A stretch of 64,000 nucleotides of DNA from an uncultured Siphonobacter sp. (GTDB lineage: Bacteria > Bacteroidota > Bacteroidia > Cytophagales > Spirosomataceae). A program made the position numbers and the translations under genes. The DNA is taken from NCBI GenBank assembly GCA_913774715.1, contig CAJYHS010000109.1, positions 42,639-106,638 on the forward strand. The letters are read 5' to 3'. Positions within the stretch are counted from its first letter, which is position 1; each line of letters opens with the position of its first letter. Below the pieces are notes generated by a model. The model had not been told where the DNA came from and did not search any database. It saw only the letters and a program-made list of their open reading frames with translations. This document shows positions 18,726 through 29,800 of this stretch, in pieces.

Positions 18726-19112
18726 ATGAAACAACGAGTATTTTTAGCGGACGACGACGAAGACGATCGTTTTTTTGCGGCCCAAGGCCTAAATCCCCAT
18801 GCTGATTGTGAGATTACCTTTTTTACTAATGGCGAAGATTTAATCTATCACCTTGAAAAAGTAACTACTCATGAACATCCAACGCTAATTTTACTGGATC
18901 TGAATATGCCTCGCATGAATGGCTTCGAAACGCTCATTGCCATTAAGCAACACTGGAAACGGCTTCCCGTCATTATTCTGACTACATCCGATAACCAAAG
19001 GGATCGGGAAAAAGCCATGCAGCTTGGAGCCAATGATTTTCTGACTAAACCTGGTGATTTTAACCGACTTAATGAAGTTTTAGCTTCTATCAGTTCTTGC
19101 TGGAAGGCCTAA
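18726..19112 (+). CDS. Single-domain response regulator
   Basis: MKQRVFLADDDEDDRFFAAQGL...LILLDLNMPRMNGFETL...VIILTTSD...ANDFLTKPG; start trimmed from the 18609 ORF start. Confidence 0.93.
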   Translation: MKQRVFLADDDEDDRFFAAQGLNPHADCEITFFTNGEDLIYHLEKVTTHEHPTLILLDLNMPRMNGFETLIAIKQHWKRLPVIILTTSDNQRDREKAMQLGANDFLTKPGDFNRLNEVLASISSCWKA

Positions 19113-19127
19113 ATACGATTCTCCGAT

Positions 19128-19835
19128 TTACAATAAATCCGGTTTACGCACGTCCTTGTTAATCAAATCGCTCTCGATAACCCCGTCACGCAATCGGATG
19201 ATGCGGTGTGAATACAAAGCGATGTCTTCTTCGTGGGTAACCATTACGATGGTATTTCCTTTGGAATACAACTGATCAAATAAATCCATGATTTCGTAAC
19301 TGGTTTTAGTGTCGAGGTTACCCGTAGGTTCATCGGCCAGTAAAATCGAAGGATCATTGACCAAAGCCCGAGCCACGGCCACCCGTTGCCGCTGTCCCCC
19401 CGAAAGCTCGTTAGGACGGTGGTGAGCCCGGTTTTCCAACCCTACTCCTTTCAGGGTTAACATGGCCTTTTCAATCCGGTCGGCTTTAGAGTAGCCTGCA
19501 TAGATGAGCGGTAAGGCCACGTTTTCGAGAGCCGTTTGTCGAGGTAACAAATTGAACGTCTGGAAGACGAAGCCAATTTCCTTATTGCGGATTTCGGCCA
19601 GCTGATTTTCTCCCATCCGACTTACATCGTGACCATTCAACACGTAAGAACCCGACGTAGGTGTATCCAGACAACCTACAATGTTCATCAGCGTACTTTT
19701 TCCAGAACCTGACGGGCCCATGAAGGCCACGTATTCCCCTTTCTGAATGGCAATAGTAATATCCTTCAACGCCTCGACCACTTCGGTGCCCATGACGTAG
19801 CGTTTCTGTATGTGTGTGGTTTCAATGATGTTCAT
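19128..19835 (-). CDS. ABC transporter ATP-binding protein (MacB/LolD type)
   Basis: [55 protein letters not shown]; all canonical motifs. Confidence 0.95.
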   Translation of the reverse strand: MNIIETTHIQKRYVMGTEVVEALKDITIAIQKGEYVAFMGPSGSGKSTLMNIVGCLDTPTSGSYVLNGHDVSRMGENQLAEIRNKEIGFVFQTFNLLPRQTALENVALPLIYAGYSKADRIEKAMLTLKGVGLENRAHHRPNELSGGQRQRVAVARALVNDPSILLADEPTGNLDTKTSYEIMDLFDQLYSKGNTIVMVTHEEDIALYSHRIIRLRDGVIESDLINKDVRKPDLL

Positions 19836-19883
19836 AAACCCAAGTCCAGTTATCGGGCCATCCGATTTTATAAACTTACTGAC

Positions 19884-22325
19884 TCATTGAAAGTCTTGCT
19901 GGCGTTTTTCGATCAAAGCTCGTTTTTGCTGATAGACGGGCAGGAAGCGTTCGTAGTGTTCCGGGAAATCGCTTTGCAGGATTTTCAGCTTGTCTTCCGC
20001 ATAATTCGTCAGGCTCATTTCCAGACTTTGCAGGATATACAATTGCAGGATTTCTGGTGAGTCCTGCCGGTAAGTCAAGGCATTATATAGAGCATTATAC
20101 GCTTTCTGCGGCTCCTTTCGCTGATTTGCTTCGGCAGTATACCGTTCTAACACTTTAATATTAAGCGGATTACGCATTAATTCCTCCGAACCATCGCCCG
20201 TCCAACTCGTAGGGGGAGCCTGCTCATTTGCAATTTCCCGATTTAAGAACGCAGCCAGCGGTTTTCGCCAGCGGTCACCCGAAGCAGCTGTATCAGCCAT
20301 CGTTCGGGCAGAAAGAATTTCCAGCCCTTCCAGTTTATCGCCATCATAATACGAAACCAGTGCATTCAGGTACTGTAAATCGTCGAAGTAGGACGCATTT
20401 CCTTCTTTTTGTGTTAACGTTCGCAAGGCTTTTCCCGAGACGGGAGGCGTTTTACCCGTTTTAAGGTCCGCCAGGGTAGCATTCGAAATCAAGGCGAACT
20501 GAGCCAGCGTTAATACCGAATCTGCTCCAATGGTAAGACTGGTTTCCGATGATTTACCATTTAGTAATTCAACCGCCTTCCGATTTACTTGCAGGGAAAC
20601 ATAATCCGAAGACTGTTCGCTGGCTAGCTTTTCAGCAGCCTGCGTATCCCCTTTGCGTAAATACAAAGCCATAAGATTCGTAGCTGGCACTCCCGATTGT
20701 CGGGTTAAGTTAATGGACTTTCCGTAGTAGTACTGAGCAGAATCCAGCCCATTGGCCTTGGCGTGTAGATAGGCTAGATTGGACATAAGCTCGCCACTAT
20801 CAGGAAAACGACGCTGCCCTTCCCTTGCCGTAAAGAAGGCATCAAAAGCTAGTTCCTCATTAGTTAAGCTCCGGGATAAACCCGCATAGGCATAGGCGGA
20901 TGGGTTTTTAGCTAAAGCCTGGCGAAAAAAGCCTGCTGCTGAAGCGAAATCCCCCTGAATCCAGGCTAAAGAGGCTAATCCATAATTGGATTTATGGTTC
21001 TGGAAATCAAAACCCGCTCCCTGCTGATAGAAAGTTTCGGCCAGCCGATAATCCTGCCGGGACGCGGCTAAATCGCCCTGAACATTATAATACCCCGCTA
21101 CTCCTTGCTGAAAAACGTAATAGTTACTGTAATACATTAAGACCACGCAGAGGATTACAGAAAGTCCACGAGCATGAAAACTGGCAATGTAGGCGGGCTT
21201 GAATAACACCATATGCACGGGTTTTCCCTGACGCATCTGTGGACCAAAGTTGAGCAGTACGTAAAAGAAAAACAGAACGCCCCCGGTTAGGTGAGCGTAA
21301 TTAATTCCCTGCGATAAGGATTCAATGGCGGAGTCGTTAGCCGTACTGTTTACATATGAAAGAACCGCCAGAGCAATCGCTACCAAACCCAGGTACAAAC
21401 TGGCCCCCTGTGGCTGAAAAGGCCAATGACTGGCCCCCTGAGTATCTCTTTTGTGTTGTCCCCACAAACCTAAAATAATGGAAATCGTAAAAACGACGAA
21501 CGGATTCAGGTACAATAGATCCCAGTCGATGCGACGGCTCGTATGCAGGTCTGTTAAGAATAAATTACCGAGATAAAACAGGCTCAAAGCGGCAAAGCTG
21601 GGTAGGCTGTTGCGGCCCGTTTGGTTGGTTGCCAACCAGGTTAATCCGATCATGATTTCAAAAGAAACCCAGAAAGCCACCAGTATCACTAACACCATTC
21701 CGGCGGGGTAACCGTACGCCAGCAAATCGGCAGGAGTAACCTTCCCAAAAATATACAGTAAAGCGACGCTGGTTACAATTAATACTTTGAAAACGATAAA
21801 CCGCAGTAATAAACCCGCATCCCTTTTGAACGCCTGAAAGAAAAAACTGACGCCTACAAAAACAGTGACCAGAACAATCGTCGCCAGTCGATCCGTACGG
21901 CCCAAAATGCTATCAATTTGCAAAGAACTAGTTAACAAGATAAAAGCCGTCATGGCTCCGAAATACCACAATCGGGGCAAAGCTGACGTTGCCATCAAGG
22001 TAATAGCCACGCCGATTAAAGCCAGAATGAGACAAAACCAATCCGTGATGGGATGCGTTACGGACATGGGTGAGGCTACGAACTGCTCGGTCAGAGCGTA
22101 AGCCGTTGCCTGAACCTGAAATTTTGAACCATTGGCTTCAAACTGATCCAGTCCGAAAGGCATTTCGCCTAGTTCGCTCAATACATCCCAATGGAGAATG
22201 GAGTCAACGCCCTGATAGACAAAAAAGCCCCAACCTATGAACCCCGCGAAAATTCCGAATAAGCCAACGAAAAAAAGCCTCTGATACGCCCGAGGCCAGG
22301 AACTCCAAAAAATAGCTGCCTGCAT
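19884..22325 (-). CDS. Large polytopic membrane protein with C-terminal TPR-like repeats
   Basis: N-terminal multi-TM half; C-terminal repeats such as DYRLAETFYQQGAGFDFQNHKSNYGLASLAWIQGDFASAAGFFRQALAKNP. Confidence 0.75.
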   Translation of the reverse strand: MQAAIFWSSWPRAYQRLFFVGLFGIFAGFIGWGFFVYQGVDSILHWDVLSELGEMPFGLDQFEANGSKFQVQATAYALTEQFVASPMSVTHPITDWFCLILALIGVAITLMATSALPRLWYFGAMTAFILLTSSLQIDSILGRTDRLATIVLVTVFVGVSFFFQAFKRDAGLLLRFIVFKVLIVTSVALLYIFGKVTPADLLAYGYPAGMVLVILVAFWVSFEIMIGLTWLATNQTGRNSLPSFAALSLFYLGNLFLTDLHTSRRIDWDLLYLNPFVVFTISIILGLWGQHKRDTQGASHWPFQPQGASLYLGLVAIALAVLSYVNSTANDSAIESLSQGINYAHLTGGVLFFFYVLLNFGPQMRQGKPVHMVLFKPAYIASFHARGLSVILCVVLMYYSNYYVFQQGVAGYYNVQGDLAASRQDYRLAETFYQQGAGFDFQNHKSNYGLASLAWIQGDFASAAGFFRQALAKNPSAYAYAGLSRSLTNEELAFDAFFTAREGQRRFPDSGELMSNLAYLHAKANGLDSAQYYYGKSINLTRQSGVPATNLMALYLRKGDTQAAEKLASEQSSDYVSLQVNRKAVELLNGKSSETSLTIGADSVLTLAQFALISNATLADLKTGKTPPVSGKALRTLTQKEGNASYFDDLQYLNALVSYYDGDKLEGLEILSARTMADTAASGDRWRKPLAAFLNREIANEQAPPTSWTGDGSEELMRNPLNIKVLERYTAEANQRKEPQKAYNALYNALTYRQDSPEILQLYILQSLEMSLTNYAEDKLKILQSDFPEHYERFLPVYQQKRALIEKRQQDFQ

Positions 22326-22456
22326 GCAAGTATGGGTAGCCGTTTCCGGCTGTAATTAAAATTTATCCGTACCTTAAACGACACAAAGAACGTTCCTATT
22401 GACTATAGCCCCTTCAGTTGACGTACTTTGTTTTTATAATTTCCTCCCATTGAGTC

Positions 22457-23035
22457 ATGTTTTTAACTAAATCATTACCTCGCCTGTTCAGTTCCAGTGG
22501 CTTTTTGCTGGTTATCCTGTGCTTCTTTTTCAACTTTATGACCATCAGCTGTAATCACGAACCCGTAGCAACCATTACGGGCTGGAGTCTGGTGAAGGGT
22601 GGAAAACCACAAGCGGTTGTACCTAAATGGGCTGAAGGATTGAGTAATGAGGATATTAAGGAATTTGGCCAAAACGGCAATGCGGCCCTCACCCAATCCC
22701 GCCGGATTCCGATGCAACCCTCCGCAGCTGTGGTAGTATTATTGTGTGTATTGGGTATCGGCATGAGCTGGGCTCCCGCAAAAATCAGCTTGTATGGGAA
22801 CAGTATTGCTTCCGGTTTAAGCATCATTCTTTTACTGATGCTACGTCATTTTCTGTCCGATTTTGATACCATCATTAGCACGGCTACGGTAGACCTTAAT
22901 CCCCTGTCGAAAGAAGATTTGCAGTTCATTCGCCTCTTTTCCATTAGCTGGAACTGGCCTTACTGGCTGGCCTTAAGTATTCTTATTGCGATTTTTGGGA
23001 ATACAGGTTACCAGCTTTTAAGAAAACGCATCTAG
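22457..23035 (+). CDS. Hypothetical membrane protein
   Basis: 192 aa, several TM segments, intact frame. Confidence 0.6.
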   Translation: MFLTKSLPRLFSSSGFLLVILCFFFNFMTISCNHEPVATITGWSLVKGGKPQAVVPKWAEGLSNEDIKEFGQNGNAALTQSRRIPMQPSAAVVVLLCVLGIGMSWAPAKISLYGNSIASGLSIILLLMLRHFLSDFDTIISTATVDLNPLSKEDLQFIRLFSISWNWPYWLALSILIAIFGNTGYQLLRKRI

Positions 23036-23082
23036 TTTTGTCAGAAATTGGTTGATTCTTTATACCTGTTCAGCCTTATTAA

Positions 23083-23649
23083 ATGGATTTTGAAACTATG
23101 TCACACACTGAAGTAGAATATCGTCACATCGTAGCAAACTGTAAAGATCTTTTCCTAAAGAAAAACCGGGATTATGGCACAGCCTGGCGGATCTTACGCC
23201 TGCCCAGCCTGACGGATCAGATTTATATCAAAGCCCAGCGAATCCGGCAATTGCAGGAAACGGGCGTTTCCCGCGTGGGCGAAGGCATTACGCCCGAATT
23301 TATCGGTATTATCAATTACTGCGTTATGGCCCTGATTCAGCTTCAGCTGGCCGATGATGCTCGTATGGAAATCCCTACGGATGAGCTTTCCGCTTTATAT
23401 GATCAGGAAATTAATGAAACCATCCATTTACTTCTGAACAAGAATCACGATTATGGCGAAGCCTGGCGGGCAATGCGAGTGAGTTCGATGACAGATATTA
23501 TCCTTATGAAACTCCTTCGTACGAAGCAAATTGAAGACCTCGGTGGACAAACGCTGGTATCAGAAGGCGTGGACGCTAATTACCGGGATATGATTAACTA
23601 TTCCGTCTTCTGCCTGATTCTGATGGCTCAGCAGCAAGCCGAGCAGTAA
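23083..23649 (+). CDS. DUF1599-family protein with internal duplication
   Basis: KKNRDYGTAWRILRLPSLTDQIYIKAQRIRQL...INYCVMALI and LNKNHDYGEAWRAMRVSSMTDIILMKLLRTKQI...INYSVFCLI. Confidence 0.8.
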   Translation: MDFETMSHTEVEYRHIVANCKDLFLKKNRDYGTAWRILRLPSLTDQIYIKAQRIRQLQETGVSRVGEGITPEFIGIINYCVMALIQLQLADDARMEIPTDELSALYDQEINETIHLLLNKNHDYGEAWRAMRVSSMTDIILMKLLRTKQIEDLGGQTLVSEGVDANYRDMINYSVFCLILMAQQQAEQ

Positions 23650-23667
23650 CCTTTTAACCGCCTCTGC

Positions 23668-24378
23668 ATGCTTCGTTTTTTACTTTCCTGCTGGCTTATT
23701 CTGTTTTTTGGGGGCAGTTCGCTGGGACAGGTTGATTCCACTCGTCGAAAGCCCGTCTGGGAAGCATTTATCGCTCCAACCAGCATAATGACGGCGGGTT
23801 TACTAACCCAGGGAAGTATCAGTCGGGATATTCGCCGGGGCGTTCGGCAAGAGTTCCCAAATTTCCAGACAAAAGCCGATAACTATCTGGAATTTGTTCC
23901 ATCCCTTGTTCCTTTAACTCTGGGGGCACTGGGCGTAAAAGGAAAACATCGCCTTAAAGATCAGCTAGTGTTAATGGTCTTATCGCAGGGCGTAGCCAAT
24001 TCTCTTTCCTATGGATTAAAACGCGTGGTTCAATACCCTAGACCGAATGGTGATGATAACCTTTCGTTTCCATCCGGTCATACATCGGTAGCCTTTACGG
24101 GAGCGGCGGTGTTATCGAAGGAGTATGGCCAGCAAAGCGTCTGGTACAGCATTGCGGGGTATGGCATTGCCACGAGTGTCGCCGGGATGCGGGTACTTAA
24201 TGATAAACACTGGGTAGCCGATGTATTATTCAGTGCAGGTTTGGGTATTGCTTCCACTGAAGCCGTGTATGCCGTTTACCCCTGGATTCAGCGGAAAATA
24301 TTCAAACCAAGTAAACTGGCCGTCATGCCTTTCTACTCTGGACAGGCGTATGGACTAGCTATGGTAGCTCCGCTGTAA
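23668..24378 (+). CDS. PAP2-family phosphatase
   Basis: KRVVQYPRPNGDD, LSFPSGHTSVAF, GMRVLNDKHWVADVLFSA: three PAP2 motifs. Confidence 0.92.
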   Translation: MLRFLLSCWLILFFGGSSLGQVDSTRRKPVWEAFIAPTSIMTAGLLTQGSISRDIRRGVRQEFPNFQTKADNYLEFVPSLVPLTLGALGVKGKHRLKDQLVLMVLSQGVANSLSYGLKRVVQYPRPNGDDNLSFPSGHTSVAFTGAAVLSKEYGQQSVWYSIAGYGIATSVAGMRVLNDKHWVADVLFSAGLGIASTEAVYAVYPWIQRKIFKPSKLAVMPFYSGQAYGLAMVAPL

Positions 24379-24460
24379 CTGCTTTCATTCAGCCCTTTAC
24401 TTAGTAGAGACGTCGATATTTAGACTAATAGAGATTTATAATCAGGCTACTTATAAAAGA

Positions 24461-24495
24461 AAAGGCCCGAAACTATTCGAGTTTCGGTCCTTTTT
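24461..24495. terminator. Bidirectional terminator between convergent genes
   Basis: aaaggcccgaaac tattcga gtttcggtccttttt. Confidence 0.7.
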
Positions 24496-24507
24496 GAATC
24501 TTAGTTG

Positions 24508-26841
24508 CTAGAAAGGATAGCCAACGGCAATGTTCAGAATCAGATTATCTCGCCGCCAGTCGCGATCGCGGAAGTTAATTTTATTTAATACCCAGCGATT
24601 TTCTTCGGCTAAAGTCGGATTACGTAATGGCGTTGCTAAATCAAAGCGAAGCACGAAATAGGTAACGTCAATCCGTAAACCGACACCGGCACCTACGGCC
24701 ACTTCCTTCATAAAATCCTTAGAAAATACAGCCGCTTCAGTATATAAGGTCGGATCTTTGTACATCCAGACGTTACCCGCATCGACAAATAAGGCTCCCT
24801 GTAAAAATTTATTGAACTGAGTACGTAATTCAGTGCTAGCCTCCATTTTAATATCGCCTCCACCATCTTGTAGAAGTACCCGTGTACCATCAGGACGTAC
24901 ATAAGCCCCCGGGCCGATGCCACGCGGACGGAAGGCACGAATACTGGTGCTACCCCCAACGAAGTATTGTTTCACAAAAGGAAGACTAGTAGAATTTCCA
25001 TAAGGAATACCTGCTCCCGCAAACACTTTAGAAGCCCAGGTTGAACTTCGTGAAATTTTCAAATAATGTCGACTATCTACGTCCGCTCGTACGTACTGTG
25101 AAAAGGCTACATTAAATAACTCTTTTTGCCCATTACCATTTCCATCCCTGAAAAGTAATCCTGCCAAATTTCCGGCTGGTTCAAAATTAAAGATGAACTG
25201 TTGTGAGTATCTACTCTGATTTTTCAGGGATGAGTTAAAGTGAAGAGAGTATAAGCTACTGGGTATTAACTGAATGCCTTGAACAATGGCATTATACTGA
25301 GCAGCCAGAGCTGGATCCGTTAAAGCCTCATAGTACCGATCCCCTAAACTACTGGTGGGAACGTAGACATACGTCAGACTCAAGGGAATAATGGTGTGTT
25401 CAACCTTTTGATTACCCCGGAAAGAATATCCAAATGTTCCTGTAAACGAATTTAATCGGTATAGCTGAGTACGGGAAATAGCCTGATAACCTAACGTAAC
25501 TTCCGTTTTAGGTAATACCTGTCGGCGATCATAATCAATCCGAATGGGACTAACTAACCGTGGAAATGTAATAGATGCATTTAAACCGTAACTAATGTTG
25601 GTTAAACCCTGCCCGGCCGCATTAAACTGAGATTCAATCCCACCCGTAGCGTTGATTGTTAATAACTCGGCTCGCTTGAAGATATTCCGATTTCTCCAGC
25701 TGATGGTAGCCTGTGAACCCGTTAAACTGTTGGATTTAGAAGTTCCGGCAATTTCCAGTCGTAAAGACTTTTTGGGATAAGGAGTTAAATAATAATGAAC
25801 ATCCAGCACAGTAGAATCACCCTGAACAGCCGGAGCAAATCGGTTTCGGACAAATTTGAAGGTGCCTAAGTTAATTAGACGCGAAAGGGTAATATCCTGC
25901 ACGCGGCTATTATAACGGCGACCTGGCTTGAAACCAATTACATCCTGAAAAAGTCGATCATCATAAGTATGATCTGGATCGACTACCTGAAAGCCGGAAA
26001 TCGTTCGAAAAGCTTCATTTCTATTCGTATCCTGAGCAGCCGTATTCAACGTAAAATTAGGGTAAATGTACACGTTCCGGATATGATACTGCTGTCCGGC
26101 GGCCGCTGGCATTTCCGGCTTCAGAGCTAAATACAGTTTGGCCTTATAGTTATTTCTGGAGGTGTCTCCCAGAATGGCTACATAATCAGGGATAAAGTAG
26201 TAATACCCTTTTCGTTTCATCTCCTGACTGATTCGCTCCCGTTCCAGTTTCAGGTTTTCCAGTCGATACGGAACGGGTGGTTTCAGTAAAGTCTGTTTCT
26301 GAGATAACTTAAAGTCTTTTCCAACATTGGCCGTATCCGTAATAAACTGAACGGAATCCAGCGTATAGCGGCGGTGTACAGTTACTTGATACACACCTTT
26401 GGCTTTATATCCTTTTTTATCCTCTTCAATTTTTCCGGCTACTTCCGAATGAAAATACCCTTCATTTTCCAGAAAAGACTTCCACACATTCGCGTTCGTT
26501 ACGATGGAGCGGGAACTGGCAAAGACGGGCTCCCGGCCGAGTTTCCGGCGAAGTGTAGCCTTAAAGCTGGAATCTTTTTTAGGTTCTCCGATGACGTAAT
26601 ACAACCAGACCCGGTACGGAAAGCCGAAGATTGTACTATTAGGTTTGGGACGAGCCAGACCTTCCAACTCACTTTTAAGAGCTTTCCGGTCACTACTACT
26701 TACGCCATCGAAAGGTAACATTTCAATTTCCGTTCCGCTGTAAAGCCGTTCGTTGGCGGGCAGATGCTTCGCTACGTTACAGCCTGATACCAGAGCGGCA
26801 AAGCTGACTAAAATCAGATATATTTTAACAGAATATTTCAA
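24508..26841 (-). CDS. BamA/TamA-family outer membrane protein (TamL-like lipoprotein)
   Basis: LVSGCNVAKHLPANERLYSG lipobox, POTRA-like region, C-terminal barrel ending in ...ILNIAVGYPF; adjacent to tamB. Confidence 0.88.
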   Translation of the reverse strand: MKYSVKIYLILVSFAALVSGCNVAKHLPANERLYSGTEIEMLPFDGVSSSDRKALKSELEGLARPKPNSTIFGFPYRVWLYYVIGEPKKDSSFKATLRRKLGREPVFASSRSIVTNANVWKSFLENEGYFHSEVAGKIEEDKKGYKAKGVYQVTVHRRYTLDSVQFITDTANVGKDFKLSQKQTLLKPPVPYRLENLKLERERISQEMKRKGYYYFIPDYVAILGDTSRNNYKAKLYLALKPEMPAAAGQQYHIRNVYIYPNFTLNTAAQDTNRNEAFRTISGFQVVDPDHTYDDRLFQDVIGFKPGRRYNSRVQDITLSRLINLGTFKFVRNRFAPAVQGDSTVLDVHYYLTPYPKKSLRLEIAGTSKSNSLTGSQATISWRNRNIFKRAELLTINATGGIESQFNAAGQGLTNISYGLNASITFPRLVSPIRIDYDRRQVLPKTEVTLGYQAISRTQLYRLNSFTGTFGYSFRGNQKVEHTIIPLSLTYVYVPTSSLGDRYYEALTDPALAAQYNAIVQGIQLIPSSLYSLHFNSSLKNQSRYSQQFIFNFEPAGNLAGLLFRDGNGNGQKELFNVAFSQYVRADVDSRHYLKISRSSTWASKVFAGAGIPYGNSTSLPFVKQYFVGGSTSIRAFRPRGIGPGAYVRPDGTRVLLQDGGGDIKMEASTELRTQFNKFLQGALFVDAGNVWMYKDPTLYTEAAVFSKDFMKEVAVGAGVGLRIDVTYFVLRFDLATPLRNPTLAEENRWVLNKINFRDRDWRRDNLILNIAVGYPF

Positions 26842-26877
26842 TGGATGAAATGGTTAAACGATTTAATCAAAATGCCT

Positions 26878-29800
26878 TTATTCCACTTTCTTTTTACCAA
26901 AGATTTGATTGAAGGTGTTATAATCTAGGTTAATTACAAAGCCCAAACCTGTTTCAATCACATAGCCTTCCAGAATATTTTCCAGCTCATTCATCCGGTA
27001 CGCTCGCACCATGTAACGACCATCGCGGGTAATACTGTAATTAACCGAAATGTTGTCGAATACCTGAGCGTTGTTCCGCTGTACGCCTGTATTATCTTCC
27101 AGAACAAAGTTTTTGCCTACACTTACCGAGAGACGGCCATTAAAGAAGCTTTTTGACAAACCAATATTTAAATCCGTCTTAGTAGCAGTTGAGCCTTCTG
27201 CCGCTCCTTCTTTATTGTTAGCGTAATCACTAGAAGAATTCAATCCTACATTTAGATCTACCCCCTTGATTACATTAGAAGCCAGACGATCCAATTGCTG
27301 TGAAAGGATTTTACTAACACTAGTACGGGCTAAATTTTCAGCATTAAGACCTCCGCCACCACTACCAGAGAAGAAATCATAAGAATTTTCTGGCAGGAAA
27401 CTTCCTAATACTAATAGAGCAAATACTTGTTTGTTAATCTCAGAAGGATCTTTTCTAAACTGTACCAGCTTCGCTTCTACTGATTCTTTGATTTCTGGAG
27501 AAGGAGCTTTTGCATCATCAGGTAGCAATACATCAAAGCTTAATTCAGGTGCAGCTAGATTCCCTTCCATTTTAAGAGCTACATCGAACGGCAATTTATT
27601 AGCATATAAATTCCGTCCATCTTTCACTTCTTCATTAGTCTGACTCGCTATTAACTCCGAAACCCGGGCCTGAATGCGGTAGAGTGCTGTAATATCAAGT
27701 GTAGCACTCAAAGGATCTCCTGCAAAGACAATACTGCTTCCCTTCTCAATTTCGAAGTTTCTTTTCAAGACTTCATAAGTCAACGCATAAGCTCCTTCCG
27801 TTACATCATACCGGCCGAACAGACCAATGTTGCCCGCCGCATCCATCGTTACGTTTAGCCGGGCATTTCCTTTGGCCCGGAGGTTATCTCCACTTTGTTC
27901 ATCAACAATGACATTGAATTCCGTAGCATCGTTAATCTCTACATCAATGGCAATGTTGGAATTAGCCAGCTGATCGAAAGTAATTTTTGTATTAAGCGTA
28001 TCGACTTTAGGCTTGCGGAGATACTTCGCCAAGGCTGTAGTATCATTAGGCTGAATGAAGGTAATAATGCCTTCGGATTCTTCAGCTGATGGACCCGAGT
28101 CAGGAATAACCATCGTGATTTTACTGCCGTCATCCACTTTTAGATTTCCCGTAACAGAGGGTGTTGACCCATTCCCCCGAATCCTTAGATTGGTGGTTAA
28201 GGAAGCCGTCCCATAGACCAGCTCATTATCCCGACGTGAGGCATTCAGAACATTAAATCGATCGGCAGAAACCTGTAAGTTGTATCCTACATCGGGCAAA
28301 TTAGCAATACTTACCGTTCCATCCGTTGTAAACGTATGTCCTTCGCGATCTCGGATAGCGAACTTGTTCAGACGAATGGTTTGATTGTCGAAAACGATAG
28401 CCTGCTTGTCAATGGCATATGATTCATTGATGAAGGCAACGTTGAACCCTACCTCCTGGAAGTTGATCTGGCCATTCAAGCGGGGTTTATCCACGGCTCC
28501 TTTTACCGTCATTTCCCCCTGTAATTGTCCCTCTGCCTGCCGTAATTGACCAAAGCTAAAGGCTTCAATGGTTCGGGTATCCAGCCGGCGTAACTCTACT
28601 TTTAAATCCAGAGCCTGATCGGTAGAACTTGGGTTATAGAAACCACCCACGTGGAGATCATTGGTTTCGCCAATTAGGTTCACATCTGCCTGAATACGGT
28701 CATCTGTCATGTTAGCAAATTTCGCCTGGAGGTTACCCAGATTCTTTTGCATGACGTTCAAACTGTCCACTTTCAGATCGCCCGTGAAGCTCAGCTTCTT
28801 AGTAGTGCCTTCAGTACCAAGGTAATCTTTTACAACCACATCGCCGTTCAGTACACCATTAGCCATCGTACTATCCTGATTAGCTAACTTTAACAGATCA
28901 GAGATGACCAGATTTTTTAGTTCTACGTGTAAAGGAGCATTCGGCGTTGGTTCGGTACTGTTTACAATCAAAGCCTGATTATTAGTCTCCAGCCGGAATT
29001 TTTCTGCCACTACGCCTTCCTTGCTGTAACGGATGTAACCCGTGGTATCTGAAGTCCAGTATTGATAGTTCGTTAATAAAGCCTGACGATCCAGATGCAA
29101 CTCATACACATCGCCCTGAATACCGACCCGACCTGCAATTCCAAACCGATCGTTATTCACGGAATCTTTATTCATTACCTTGAACTGCAACTGATTCTGG
29201 GCAGCCGACGCGGTAATGTTCGTTGGGTATAAATGGAGAGACTGCTTACGAACTTCGCCTACCTGTCCCTGTAATACCAGTTTTCCATCGGTAGAAGCCA
29301 GCTTCAGATTAGCTCCCGAAACTACCATGGTGTCATATTCAATCGGTCCGGCCGTAACGGAGATATTCAGGGTAGAATCAGCTCGTTTACTGTCCAGCGT
29401 TGCCTCAATCTTAACGGGTTCCAGACGGGTTAAGCCCGGCACGAAAGCGAGTAATAGAGGGTGCTGACGAACCCGCATTTTCAACGTAAAATCAGTTGGA
29501 GCTTTGGGAGCTTCCACCTGCATATCAGGAATTGTCACGTATTTATTAATCTCCGTGATTGCCGCCGCCGCCAGATCCGCATACTGGAAGTTACCACCCA
29601 GATCAATTTCTGCGAAAGGTGTGCGGGCAATAATAGTTTTGCTGGTTCCTTCGGCATTAGCAACCAGGTATAAGGAGTCTACGGGGTAATTTTCTCCCTT
29701 CAGATTAATATTCAGGTTTTCCGTTCGTAACGTTCCAATTAGCTTTTCAGGATTTGTGGAAGCAAAATCCATTTGGATGTTACCCTTTACCTGGAAAGGT

